DNA from: Sipunculus nudus
Lineage: Eukaryota; Annelida; Sipuncula; Golfingiida; Sipunculidae
DNA: 64,000 bases
Direction of reading: 5' to 3'
NCBI GenBank assembly: GCA_026874595.1
Contig: CM049314.1
Span: 13,880,729-13,944,728 of the forward strand
Positions 25,600 to 38,346 of the stretch are shown in pieces (within the stretch, counting starts at the first letter, position 1; every line of letters begins with the position of its first letter). A model generated the notes under the pieces. The model worked only from the letters and a program-made list of their open reading frames with translations, had not been told where the DNA came from and made no database searches. The position numbers were made by a program, and so were the translations under genes.

Positions 25600-25723
25600 G
25601 TCAGTTAACAGTCTGAATGTTATTGAATGTTATGTTTATGTAAATTGATATTCTCCCTCTCTTACTTTCTCTTTCTCTCTTAGTCTTTCTGTTGTGCTCT
25701 CTCTCTCTTTCTCTCTCTCTCTC

Positions 25724-25755
<32 letters not shown>

Positions 25756-28700
25756 GAGAGAGAGAGAGAGAGAAAAAGAGATAGATTCAGTCCAAAAATA
25801 CTGACAGAGACAGGGAAAGACTGAAACAAACCAAAAGACAAGCAAAAAGACAGACAGAGAGAGACTGTAAAAGTGAGACAGAGAGCTTTTTATGACTTGT
25901 CCTAGCATTTTTAGGTGAGGCCTATTATTTTCCTCCTGAGGTATCACTCTTTTATAGAAAAAGCAAAATTCACCTTTTATTCTCATGTTTTTTTTTTTGT
26001 TTAAATTGTATAAGATGAATAATAATGGAAAGTAGACTTAAGAAAGATATGATATCTCAGGCAACTTTTTATTTAACAGGGAAAGTTGAGTGAGCTAAAT
26101 ATGTCTAAGAGCTGTTCAGGACTACATGCTTCTACTTGTGCAAGTTCATTGCTTTCATAAGATCTACTGGTCATGCTATGGTTTCTCAAAGAATATTTGT
26201 CAAATATGTCAAAGGTTCTCTGCAAAAGTGATATTTGTTACCACTTTGGTAATAATTTTCTACTAGGTCATGTACATATAATGCCATAAACAAGTCTTTG
26301 TGTGCACTGCATCTGGTGATGGAAAATTCTTTAGTTAACTGTAACACTTGTGTTTTCTAGATGCAGCAACGACTTTCGATGGCACGCCCTTTATTACAAC
26401 AGGTGGCACCACTGAGAAATCACAAACAGAGAAAGAAACGGGGACCCGCCCACATGAGGATGGGACAGCAGAGAGAGCTACAGACTTGACATATGATGAT
26501 ACGCGACCACACACCACACCACAATATGACATATCAAGGTCAACATCAAATGCGGGGCATATTTCATCACAAAATGCGTCACCTTCTTGGTTAATGCACA
26601 GAAGTGGGGGCTTGACTGGCCCAGGTCAAAAAGTTGATCATACACATGAGAAATCTACAGGTAGCTCAAAAACAGATGTGACAACACCACATAAAGCTAC
26701 AGAGCTTGACAGCACAAACCCGAATACGATGTCCGGTGTGCATAGTGTTCCCTTAAAACAGTCTAGCAAAGACATGACTGCAACAACTGGAAAAATGGAA
26801 CCACCTACAGAGCCATACACCACAAATCCTGCCACTGTATCACACACTCCTGTAGGATCTATAGACAATAGGCATACCACCAGCTCTGCAGACACAAAAG
26901 TACACTCTGTCACTACAGAGCTTCACAGTGCAAACTCATCCAGCACCAGCCCGGATATAAACACTGAAGAGACAAACAAAACAAGAGTATCTGGCTCAGT
27001 GAAGGAAAATTCAACACCAGTTAAACATCAGGCAACGTTGACTACAGAACCTAACATTAAACCACAAACAGTTACCTCAGCCAGTCATTTGACAGTAACT
27101 GAAGTTACATCTGATGCGGTTACTGGGGGAGGGTACCCAGCTGAATCAAATACAGTCACCACCACTTACGAGGGTCCGACAGTGCGGGCAACATCAGAGG
27201 AAGTTAGTATGGAGTGGACAACGGGTAGTCAGGGAGAGGCATCTGTCATTAAGGTAACAGAGACTAGTGGTAAGGTAACTGGGACCACTAATATCCACTC
27301 GTTTGTGAGTACAGACATCAAATCTAACACTCTCAAACCCGCTCAGCCTACTTCAATATCCACATCAGACCCACAGCAGAGGCAAACAACAGATTTGTCC
27401 ATCATAAATACTAACAAGACAACTGATGCAGTGACTGCTGCAAACAGCAGTGATTATATGTCTGGTATCACCCCACTTGAGCATACGACAGGCAGAGGAG
27501 TGACGTCATCAACCATCACATGCCCGCAACTACCACATTTTCAAAATGGGGCTGTTCAGAGAAGTGGCTCTGTGGTGGAGTATTCATGTTACCATGGTTA
27601 CAATTTGGTTGGAGACAAGAAGAGGTTTTGTTTGAGCAATGGAACGTGGAGTGGCCAGGCTCCAGTTTGTCTTTGTAAGTATCTGTTTACCTAGAGAAAT
27701 GTTGTTGTGTGCAGTCAGGGAGACAATATTTCAAACAGTCCCAAAGTTATTTTTAGAATTGTTTATATTATATATTCAATTAGACTTTTCTGATAATCTA
27801 ATTTTGGTCATCTTGATGATAATTAATAACTGATGGTTGATTATTGATCATTAATGGTTTTAATGATTAATAATGAAAAATTAAATGTCAAATACACCTC
27901 ACACAGGGCAGTCAGGAAATGTTTTGAAGCTGGTTTTAAGACAGATTTAGTGTTCACGGGTCTGAACTGATTATGATTGGGGGATGGCCAAAAATGAGAA
28001 AATCAGTTGAAAGAACTTCGTCATTTGTCAGCAGTAAATGAAGTAGTGAGATGAAAGTGTGTAAAATCAGTTGTTTAAGCCACTTGAATGCTTCAAAATG
28101 AGTTTGCACAGTGAATTAATATGACCATTGATAAAATAGAATATAATGAAATAAAATTTTTAAAATATAATAGAATAGAACATAATAGAATGTTAAATGT
28201 GCTCATTCATTAAGCTCATGGGTATTCTGTTTGTTTGTAGACGGCACAAGTCCAGTGATGACTACTTCACCATCAACCATTGACACATCTGATTGGATAA
28301 AAGTGTTCTCAGCGAACTCGGTGTGGCACGGAAAATACAAACATGGGGGTGACCTGTACATGTTCACGTTCATGATACTCAACGTCCAGCAAGCAAAACG
28401 CACAGTGACAGCACACTTCACGGACGGTAGTGCCACTGTGTCTATGCAGGGTGAGTGAAAGATAACAAAATGCCATGTCCACACCACAGATGTTTTTGGT
28501 CTGTACATCCACATTGCCCAAGTGTTATTTCCTTTATCCTGTTTTAACAGGCTTGCCAAATCACACTCTTTTCATAGAGACACTTTTTTTTGAGGATTTC
28601 CTGAAAATTACGCTTATAACTCTTTTTTTGTCCCCTGCTTCCACAGAAAGAGGGACATTAATATGGGTTTGTCTGTCTGTCTGTTAGGTTAGTTTTCTTG

Positions 28701-30788
28701 CGATAATTTTCCTAAATATTATTCGATTTCATTTAATTTTGTACCAGTGATTGCTCTCATGCATACCTTGGTTGGGATTGGTTTTGGACTATCTGAAAAA
28801 TAATTCTCTCCAGCTCAAAATAAAATTATCAAATTTTGGTCCAATTTCTCAATGTGTTTTAGTTTTTATATTCACCTGCAGATGTCTCCACATGTAACAG
28901 TGGATATTGGTCCTATTTCTTAATGTGTTTTAGTTTTTATGTTCACCTGCAGATGTTTCCATATGTCATAGTGGATCTGTTTAAGTTTTTATGTGCCCTC
29001 AAGATTTCTCCACATCATAATATTAGATGCTTATCAAGCATTAAAGGCAACAAGAGCCCAAAGCGGGGGACATTAATTCCACAGATTTGCTTGTTCACTC
29101 TTTTTTTTCAGCACCATTTTTTTTTCATGAAAGAATTCCCATATACACTAATTACCTTCTGCTTTATTTCTTTCAGTCCAGTTAGAACAAGAATAGGACA
29201 TTTCACAATTTTTGTATGCAAATGTCCAGCAGTGTCACAACATGTGGAAAATGCTCTTTCCTTCATGCAGGGTGGTGTATGCCATGTATGTTTCTGACTT
29301 TTGGAACAAAATGCGTCTATATATATATATATATTTAATTGTGGTACATGTGAAGCACATCTTTATTCAGTTTGTGATAAAAATAGGGAAATTGACACTA
29401 ATTTTACTCACTTTCTCTTTTTTTTGTCTTTTACCTTTGGCAGGCCAGGTTTAGAAAAATATGGTGTTAGCTTGATATTCCAAACTCATACTGTGTACAG
29501 TAATCTGTTGGTGAATGGCAGTTGCAGTGTAGTTTTTCATATGACTACTTTTTCTACCCAGAGTAGGTCATATCAGCCAAATTCAAATGCCTGCTGATTC
29601 ATCTGTTCCAGACCGTCATCAGGTAAAGTATTACTCTGATATAATTATCATTCATTCAGATTTTTTTTTTTACCAGGATCCCGCATTATCAACGGTAGTA
29701 TCATCTTCGTGACAAAGCGGGTGATTCAGCCCAATGACAGGATTAAGGATAACAAGTTCGCGATCGTTGGAGACCTGCAGCTTAACAACAGTACCTGGTT
29801 GTTCCGTGGAATCATCAACCTCTATACCTCCAAATATGACTTGCTTTATATGCAACCAATACCAGGTGAGCAGTAAAGAAAATTATAATCTCAGGTTGTT
29901 TTGTTGGCCTATTCCTGTGCTGGTCAATGTTAGAAAATTTTAAATTGATAATAAGATGTTATCCATTATCAATAAAATAAGAGCTGGATATAGGATAAAA
30001 GTGTGGATATAGATTATGGAATTGGTGCATCGATTGATTAACTGTAAAATATTGTCATATATATATGGCAAACTGACAGTTAGCAGGATGAAATAAAACT
30101 TACAAAACCAATTTTTAGGAGCCTTTTCGGAGGGATGTAAGATGAGCTAAGGAAGAAAATTTTAATGGTTTTGTCTTGGTAGAGAAATCTTCTGCTCAGC
30201 TGAGTGTCATTTGGTATATGATGATGAATTGATATAATATAAATAACATAATATAATATAATATTATATAATATAATATAATACAAATAATATAATATAA
30301 TACAAATATATAATATAAATAATGTTACATAATATAATATAATTTAAGGTAAAATATAAATAATATAATCTAAATAAAATAATATTAATATATTATAAAT
30401 AATATAATATAATTTTGATATAATGCATGATAGGTTTGTTCACAAAAGTCCAGGTGTGGCTTCAAATAGGCATGCTGCTTCAATAAGAGAAAATACAGTA
30501 ATTAATACATATTATGGCTGCATAGAAATGTATGTCAAATTCTTTATTTCAGCAGATCCTGCTCATCTGAGCCAGACAGCAGAATCAAAGATCGTAATCA
30601 TCGCAGTAGCCATCATCCTGACGTGTACGGTGTTGGCAGGTGTCGGGGTCCTTGGTTACCATCTGCTACGGAAACGGGGAATAATCCAGGCAAGGCAGGC
30701 ACAAAATGATACCCTCACCAGCTTTGAAAACCCTGTGTATGAGTTTGAAAACAATTATAATTCTAGTCTTATGAATGGGGATGCATAA
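25527..30788 (+). CDS. Mucin-like, Sushi-domain type I membrane receptor (five coding exons)
   Basis: Predicted 673-residue surface protein from joined exons 25527-25599, 26361-27674, 28241-28450, 29677-29865 and 30553-30788; every junction is phase 1 and in frame. Order: signal peptide (1 to about 24, core CYLLIVWLG), Ser/Thr-rich mucin-like region (about 25-410) poor in cysteine, one Sushi/CCP domain (412-461, four Cys, with NGTW before the last Cys), an unrecognised beta-rich domain (about 475-595, NGS and NST glycosylation sites), a transmembrane helix (about 609-634), a RKR stop-transfer, and a 39-residue tail with FENPVY (653-658), matching the FxNPxY clathrin endocytosis motif. Known: Sushi domains bind ligands in complement and adhesion proteins; mucin stalks extend domains from the membrane. 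Inferred role: endocytic or adhesive surface receptor. Uniform phase-1 introns fit exon shuffling. Ligand unknown. The model is sequence-based only. Confidence 0.8.
25664..25790. repeat. Self-complementary (CT)n(TA)n(GA)n microsatellite in intron 1
   Basis: CT-rich tract, TA core (about 25727-25751), then GA tract. The left half is the reverse complement of the right half, so the single strand can fold into one long hairpin. Frames across it are artefacts. Confidence 0.9.
26361..27674 (+). CDS. Mucin stalk and Sushi exon
   Basis: 1314 bases (438 codons) between acceptor TGTTTTCTAG and donor CTTT|GTAAGT, phase 1 on both sides. The first residues are D-A-A-T-T-F-D. It encodes the Thr/Ser/Pro-rich region, with many potential O-glycosylation sites and several N-x-S/T sites, and the complete Sushi domain at the 3' end. 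Unspliced, the frame stops at TAG shortly after the donor. Confidence 0.88.
28241..28450 (+). CDS. Exon 3 of the mucin-Sushi gene
   Basis: 210 bases (70 codons) between acceptor TTTGTTTGTAG and donor CAGG|GTGAGT, phase 1-1. It encodes the first half of the beta-rich domain, with DWIKVFSANSVWHGKY and TVTAHFTDGSATVSM as alternating hydrophobic strands. Confidence 0.8.
28845..29020. repeat. About 70-bp tandem repeat in intron 3
   Basis: Two good copies and one partial copy of AATGTGTTTTAGTTTTTAT-TTCACCTGCAGATGT...CCA(C/T)ATG, starting near 28850, 28920 and 28980. Confidence 0.75.
29677..29865 (+). CDS. Exon 4 of the mucin-Sushi gene
   Basis: 189 bases (63 codons) between acceptor (T)11ACCAG and donor CCAG|GTGAGC, phase 1-1. 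It encodes the second half of the beta-rich domain, including RIINGSIIFVTKRV, FAIVGDLQLNNSTWLFRG and YTSKYDLLYMQP. Two N-glycosylation sequons are visible. Confidence 0.8.
30232..30422. repeat. (TAATA)n-rich low-complexity tract in intron 4
   Basis: Almost pure A/T with repeated AATATAAT and AAATAAT units just before the last exon. Confidence 0.9.
30553..30788 (+). CDS. Last exon: transmembrane helix and FxNPxY tail
   Basis: Acceptor TTTATTTCAG|CAG is a tandem NAGNAG site, so the exon may start at 30553 or 30556, adding or dropping one Ala; both stay in frame. It encodes a short juxtamembrane segment, a 26-residue hydrophobic helix (VIIAVAIILTCTVLAGVGVL), the RKR anchor, and a tail ending NGDA before TAA at 30786-30788. 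Confidence 0.85.
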
Positions 30789-33700
30789 TCTCACGCTTAT
30801 CTCTCTATATACTACTGCCATATTTATGATTGTACTGTTTGACTCTCTCATGTTTTATTGAAACGATGTACATAGTACACACCAGTCAGTTTTGTTATCC
30901 AAAGTAGCTCCAGAGCAAAACAACATCTAATGTTGACTTGTCAGCTTTAAGTATTTCTAGTATTATCAAGAGGTATTTGAGCAAAGCCATAGAGCTGCAT
31001 TTGATTTGATGAAACTTGCTCAGTTATATTTGGTCATTAATGTCTCAAACCTGTCTGAGGGTTTAAACCCTGCTTTTGTTTCTCCTTAATAATACATAAA
31101 CTGCTGCTCTAGGACCACTTGTACATTTTCTGAAAAGTTTTTCTCTGCAGTGTGGTATATAAAGCTTTAGTATAACCTAAAATTAGTTTTAAAGATTTAA
31201 AAAAAAAATTGATTGGTTTTATATATCACAACTTTAAATATTGTTATTCTCAGCCATTAATGGTTGAAACATTCCATGGTCACTATTTGAAGTTGTAAAT
31301 ATGTGCTAAAAAAATTATATTTATTTTTTTTGCCCTAGTTTAATATGTTGCCTTTTTTAGGTTAAAATCTAAAAAAGAACTATATTCATCTACATTTGAA
31401 AATTAAATATCCCATAAAATAAAAATTTTGAATGTTAGCACACTAAATAAGAAAAGTCTGTAAATGCTAAGTGTATGTTATCTTGGTATCAAGAGGTATT
31501 CATTTTCTAAAACCGGTGTACTTGAATAAATGAATTGTAAATCAAATACCTAAAATTATTAAATATAAAACAATCAATATAAAAAAAAACTATGTTTAAC
31601 ACACCATCAAGTAGAGCACATTCAGCTTTCAGAATAAGTCAACATCAGGGGGCCCCAGAGCATTAGTTTTTAATATAAGTGTAGACTGAAACAAGGCTTA
31701 CACATGCTCATGATGAGTGCTGAGACATTGCTGAGACCATTAATGCAGTTGATATGTTTATGTTTATTACCAGTTATTGTCCCACTGTATACATATATAT
31801 AACAAGAATCAGTGACATCACAAGAAACAGAAGCCTCAAAAGAGTTTCGAGTTATACCCATCAGATGGCACCATATGCTTGAAAATAACATGTCACTTGT
31901 ATTCATCATTTATATCTGTGCTTTTCTTCATTACATTTGAGGTTACAGTTCAGACATTACTACAATTTGCCTTATATTAAGTTTGTGTCCACTTTAGGTC
32001 CAGTGCTTTTCTCCAACAGCATATTTACAGCAATCAGTATGTTCATAAATTCAAATTCAGGAACTTTTGTAGGTCACTGGCTTGCACATTCATTTGAGTG
32101 GTAGTGAAAATACTCATTAAATTTACAAGTCCCTTCAGTGATAAAAATGGAACAGTATGTTAAAATGTGATTTATAATGAGGATGGGTCCTGCATGTCAT
32201 CAGTCTGGGTATTATATGATTATTAAAATACATGCACAGTCATAATAATAATACTGTATGTAATACATACCTTAATAATAGGATATCATTTGTTAAAAAC
32301 AAGGCACTGAAACAATTAGATTATCCTTAATTCCAAAACAAAGTTAAAGAGTATAACTTGAGTATTGCATAATAAATGTATAGCATTTGTTTAAAATTCA
32401 TACATATTGACAAGATTGGTTTCTTTAATTTATTTGTTATGTAACATTAAGGCCTCCTTAACGATGTGGCTGTTGGTTAGATCCCACCTTACACTTACAG
32501 GCCAGATCCCTCGTGGCTATTGATTAGATCCCACCTTGTAGGCCAGATCCCTTTATGGGATATCAGCCAACCAGACTGCATTTATAGCTTTTGCTAGAAA
32601 CAAGTGCTTTATAAATCTTAGTACAGCATATCTTGCCAAGTATCATGAACTGTCCAGCCATTCTCGGGCTGTGCTTCCTCATAGTGCCTGTCACCCCTTC
32701 AGTTAATAAAGAGTGAAAGTTCAGCCTGAGATGCTGAACTGGCCGATGTGGCAAAAAAAAAATGTAAATGATGTTCTTGAGGCTAAATATATTTTTGTTG
32801 TATATTAAATGTTTGTGGTTTATATTTGCTTGGAGCCAAGATGAAAGAATCTTTACCTGGATAGTATTTTAGCAGTGTGTAGCAGTGGAGTTTAATCAAA
32901 TTAAAATTGTTACCATACCATTTGCTGCCAATATGTGAATGTAGTAGTGAATTATGAAACATCAATTTATAAAAATAATTTTTTTAGAATAAAATTATTA
33001 AATCATTTTGCCACAATAATTAATTTTATTATGTTTAGCCTTGACTAGATCACCCTAAATTTTCACTTTTCTCTCTTATAAACAAAACTGCATTCTGATT
33101 CTTTGTGAGGGAAATCTTCTCTAAATTCATTGTTCTTACTGTTTAAGTTACCGGTAATTAACAAGCTTTCAGCACACTGGTGCATTTTGCAGCAATCAAG
33201 GAATTTATTTTTGCCAAGGTCTGTACATTAAGAACAGTTATTGGACACTTAACAGTACATGGCTCCAAGCAAATATTTTGTAAATTATTTTTGTTAATGA
33301 TTATTAAGCATTATCAGCTGATTCGAGTGTTATAGTTTTAAATTATTGTTGTTGTATGTTTGCGTAATTTGTATTGCTGCTGGAGTTTGTAGAATCTGGT
33401 GCTAGATTATTACTATAACTCATATTGTGACACGTAATGTTGTATTTATTTGTATTGTTTTGTGCTAGTCCTATTGAGGTTGCATTGAACAAATACGGGT
33501 TAAACATTCATTTATGATTTTTCACCATTAAGTAAGTCATGACTTGAGGTCTAAAACATTACAAACAATTATAGTGTTAACTAAAAAAAAATTGTAAACA
33601 GAATGTATATTTCAAATTGAGCATTCTGAAGTGACTGTGTTTCAAAGGTCATCTTTGTTCACTTTGTCATCTTTGTGTCACTATTAAATTCACACAAATT

Positions 33701-35640
33701 GCTCTTTTCCATTCTTCATAGAACTATAATCTTAATCTGGCATTAAAAGGTGACTTTCAAGTGCCAAAATTTTGCTGCTTTCAAAATAAGCTTTCTTCTT
33801 AAAGTTAAAATCACCACTTATGTTTTGTGTTGGTTTGTAAATTTTGTAGTATTTATGGTACTAACAAGAATTAACTGTTCAAAATTTACTACATGTACTT
33901 ATGCTTAGTACTTGTCAGTAATTTCTTTTGTATTTATGGTACTAAAAAGACTTTACTTTTTCATTGCAATGATCTCATAAATATCAGAATTTATTTTTGA
34001 TAATTAAATAAAAATAAGCAAGTCATAAACAAATTATCATGAAAAAATATCATGCAAAATTTTTTATTTATAGCATTTTCTTTCTGTAAGATCTCTCTTT
34101 GCTTGTATTGAGCACTTTGTAGAATACAAGTCAATACTGTAGTAACTGGAGATGTATGTTTAAACTCACCAGGATGCCCTGGGCTTTAAAACTAGTTTTC
34201 TTTAACCACACCAGATGGAAGCAGTGATATGGTGTCTCAGCTTATTTATTTTCTTGTAGTTTCCATTGGTACGTGCTCATGTATGATGTTATGACATAAG
34301 GTTTGGCTCATGGCATATACAAATTATTTTGTCATAAAACTGCTGATGTTCTTTATCAAATTAGAAAGATATTCTTTTGTTAACTGAATGATTGATATCC
34401 ATAATCAAAAGTAAATTTAATCAAACAGAGATGGAAAGGTTGTAAAATAGGAGTAATAGTGTTTTTATGCCAAATATATTTTTAATTTTATTAAATTAGC
34501 CTGCTATTTTATAGTCAGTAAAAGTTAGGATTTACCTGGAACCACCAAATGTTCATGTGCAGTACCTGTAAAATTTTTTTTATGTTTTCTATTTACTTGT
34601 TCAGATGCATCCCACATTTTTCATTTATAAGATTTTACATTGTTACAAGTTACATATTTTTTGTTTATGATTGGCAGATAGTAGGTTATTTTTGTTTTAT
34701 AACAGTCAGTTACCACAACTCATATTACCAGTATATATAAATATGGATATCTGTATATTTCATCTTCTTAAAGTGGTATTTAACCAGCCCTAATTACACA
34801 CTGGGAGTATTAATTCATTCTGAATCATAAGTCCCACCCACTGCTTAAGTTGCTGGTTTTGCTGTATATCACCCCAAGGGGCACTGGCAAAGTGCTACAA
34901 AAGGATGGTATTGCTTTGTTCAGACAAGGTGAAGAGGTGTAATGTTGATATATGATGTTTAAAAAATTTCACATGACTTCAGCTTATACTTTATTTTATT
35001 GCTTGCTCAAGAGATATTTCAGCCACCTCATTCAGGAAAATTATTGGATAAGACTTTGTAGTAAAAGCAATAATAATTGATAATTGTGGATGATTTTATA
35101 TTTAGACTTGCTTGTTTATACCACTAGAATCAAATGAATTTAGAGGTTATTTTTTGCACAATTTATATATTGTATCAGCAAATAAGCCATGACAAAAAAG
35201 ACCACCGGTACTCAAATTATAGGTTGCATCATTCTTGAGATATTTGCATTCCATGTTCATATTTATTCATGTATTAGAGATGGGCATTTTTTGTCAGTAT
35301 ATACAAATGTTCAACAATGTAATTTTGTTTTAAAAATGATTTATGTTGAAACATAGATTGCCTGGACATTCTTTATGGCTTTATTTTCTTTTTCCTTTTA
35401 AAGGCCAGACAGAGTTTATAAATAAAAAAGCACAAGCAATGCACAGTAGTATGACCAATTTCATATACTATCAGCACATTTCAGATAAATATGCTCAAGA
35501 GGAGAGAAAAAAATATAAGTTAAAGTGTAAGAAATTTTGTAAAAGGACATGATGTCATTGATTGATGAATATTTATATTTTTTTTTTCATATGTACCATA
35601 ACAGATGTTGATATGGGCTTATGCCCCTCACACAGCATTT
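30789..35640. other. Gene-free AT-rich stretch, possible long 3' UTR
   Basis: No supported coding sequence. Candidate poly(A) signals AATAAA occur at 31525-31530 and 32705-32710, so the mucin-Sushi transcript could end near 31.6 or 32.7 kb. A short duplication (AGATCCCACCTT...GGCCAGATCCCT) lies at 32490-32555. The region is poorer in obvious mobile repeats than the rest of the window. Confidence 0.5.
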
Positions 35641-36107
35641 ATACACTGCAGTCATCCCAGTTCTCCTTTCGTATAACCGCTGCTTTGTATAGCAATATTA
35701 TCTGGGCATGACCGCCAGGATGTGCACAGAACAAAGAATAGTAATCAGACCAATCAGGGCGTGGTGGTGCATCGTGCATCTAGCCTCAAATTTTAAACAT
35801 GCAACACCCACTGAGACACCTACTCTCAGTGGCTTGATCACACCGAGACACCAGTGCTTTTTATGCGCCCGTTTTTATTATGGTAAACCCATTGTCCGTC
35901 TGTCTGTCTGTCTGTCCATTCACTCACTGGGGCTTTGATGGATTTTCACATACTTACCATAGTATTATGCATATTTTCGGTGTTCTAGTTGGTGTGATTC
36001 TTGGCTCTTTGCCAGAACCAATGTAATCAAACCAACAAGGGCCAAGAGAACCTTGCCATACAAAGTAGCGGTTACACGGAAGTATGCCTTGGATGACTGT
36101 AGTGTAT
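35641..36107. mobile_element. Small element with about 57-bp terminal inverted repeats
   Basis: The left end (35641-35698, starting ATACACTGCAGTCATCC) is the approximate reverse complement of the right end (36050-36107, whose complement starts ATACACTACAGTCATCC). Arms share AACCGC(T)xCTTTGTAT further in. The 467-base size and lack of coding content suggest a non-autonomous DNA transposon. I could not define a target-site duplication. Confidence 0.6.
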
Positions 36108-36118
36108 CACCACTGCTT

Positions 36119-36139
36119 GGGGGGGGGGGGGGGGGGGGG
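36119..36139. repeat. Poly-G tract
   Basis: 21 consecutive G residues. Confidence 0.95.
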
Positions 36140-36879
36140 AGTAATATGGCCTAAGGGGTAGAGTACTTGATTCATGCATTTCTGGACCCCCACATGTGAC
36201 ACCAACACTCATTGATAAAGGGAAGTTAATATTGAGTTAAGATTCCCTATGTCCAGAATGCGGCATGTGGAATTCATGTTGAGGGATTTCATATGTACCA
36301 ACAGGGCAGCATGCATGTTTTCTGTGTGTTGGCTCTGGATACCATGTGGAACCGGCAGAAATCACTAAATGTAGCGATTTGTTTTGTTTGATATGCATTC
36401 TGCATGCTGGATCTACACAAAAGGAATCTCACCTTATTTTATCTACATTCTGCATTCTGAACAAAAGGAATCTTAGCTGAACAGTTTTACCTTATTTATT
36501 TGCGCCCCATCACCCCAACCCCATTATCCGCTGTGGCAGTCACAGTATAAAATCCCTGTATCTTTACTTCAAAACTCCCTTTAAATTAATCATTCAGTTT
36601 AATCTAGTTTTGATATTCTAGTTGCTCTTGTCTCATATGTCATATAAAGATATATTGTTAGGTAGGAGATTGTACCTCCCTGTTGTCTACTGTACATCCT
36701 GTCATTATTACAAAGTACATCAATATTTCATGTCTGTTTAAGTACAATCAAGATTAAGTGATACCACTCAATTATGTGAATCCTCCCTGCAGGAACCCTA
36801 GGCAACACCAAGTTATTCACCACCCTCTCTTTACCCCAGTAGTGTCTCTTGACCTGACTTTGGCAAATTATTGAGGTTA

Positions 36880-36954
<75 letters not shown>

Positions 36955-38340
36955 CATACATATATACACACACACACGTGCGCGTGTATGTATCTTATAT
37001 GAACATATCTGAGGATAATTACAAGTAAGTAATGGCTACATGTCCAACTGTTTCTGTATCTTAATTCATACACATGTATGTAATAATGTGACCATAGCTC
37101 TGTTGGTACAAGGTGCATGTTTATATGTGGTTGCATTATGCATTCATATGTACTTACTATTTGAATGACTGGTATTATATTCTAGAGTATTATTGAAAAG
37201 ACTTCTAAAGACAGTTTGTGTCTAGATGAATGTATCAGCCACTTGGTATCTGTTGTAATTATTAATGAATAGCTTCATGTCCCTCTAGTTTGGATTTCAA
37301 ACATCTTGTAAATATACCTTAATATCTTCCCACACATAAAACATATCCTTACAAAATGAAGACATATATAATTGATCTTCACTAGTTTAGCTGTCCCACA
37401 TAGAGTATTTTTATGATATAGAAATTAAAGTTCTGATAAACATATAAAATACTAGGGTTTACTTTGTTAAGATTTTTTTATTAAATTTTTTCTTAATTTG
37501 ATTGCCATGTTGCATTTACAGATAAATTACATATGTATCAGTTTACTTTACTTTGAGAGCTATTGTAATTGGAGTTTACACGTTGAAATGTTCAGCCTGT
37601 CATAGGGTCAATTATTAAGAGCGAAAGTATAATTTGTTATTTTGAGTATATCAAAGATTTGTTTTGCCATATCTAAATTTAGTTTTGTTTATTGTACTTT
37701 TGTAATAGAATATCTTTACCATGAATGAAATAAGCATTCCGTTCAGCTCTGCATTTTATTTTACTTTTCCTGTTTTTATCCAGCGTTCAGACGTGCACTT
37801 GTGACAACGGTTTATGTATTGTTGAAATATATTGCATTCGGTAAATATTTGCTTTGTTCTTATTTTTGTAAAACTGCGATCGTGTGAGAGAACATGTGAC
37901 TTTACCCTTATTATGGATATGATTCTGGTAGAATGGTGAGATTAAATGGTGAACTGGTAAAATATGCCTGGTTATGTGTGGTTTTGCGTATTTAATATAG
38001 TTATGGAATTATCCACTAGATGGCAGCCACTAACATGCGCTAAAGTGCGCTTTCGTCTGACTTAATCCGCAATACATACAGTGAACTAGACCGCTCTAAA
38101 CTAAATAAGTGAGCGCAGTACAGTAATAGTAATATGACCTTCTCTTGAACAATGTCCTTAGGAACTTTTTGCAAATAAAGGACATATTTTTTAAAGAAAC
38201 ATTTTTGAAATTCCACCCAAATATCGTGAAAGCACAAGTAGATGTGAAATTTACAACCAAAAATTATTATTTACACTTTTTATTTCCTGTGCACTGTGCA
38301 GAATGAGATAAAATACCGGAAAATCACAGTACTCCTCACG
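36140..38340. other. Intergenic, no gene seen
   Basis: AT-rich, with one microsatellite (separate entry) and no supported reading frame. Confidence 0.55.
36882..36985. repeat. (TA)n(CATA)n(CA)n compound microsatellite
   Basis: About 33 TA units followed by ACATACATA and a short CA/CG run. Tyr-Ile repeat ORFs are artefacts. Confidence 0.95.
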
Positions 38341-38346
38341 CAGCGG

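Noticed and set aside
26335-26913. Minus-strand ORFs opposite the mucin exon
   Set aside because: Shadows of the Ser/Thr-rich coding frame on the plus strand, which has splice signals, a Sushi domain and downstream exons.
36728-37136. Two minus-strand ORFs with Tyr-Ile repeats
   Set aside because: Both owe their length to the (TA)n microsatellite.
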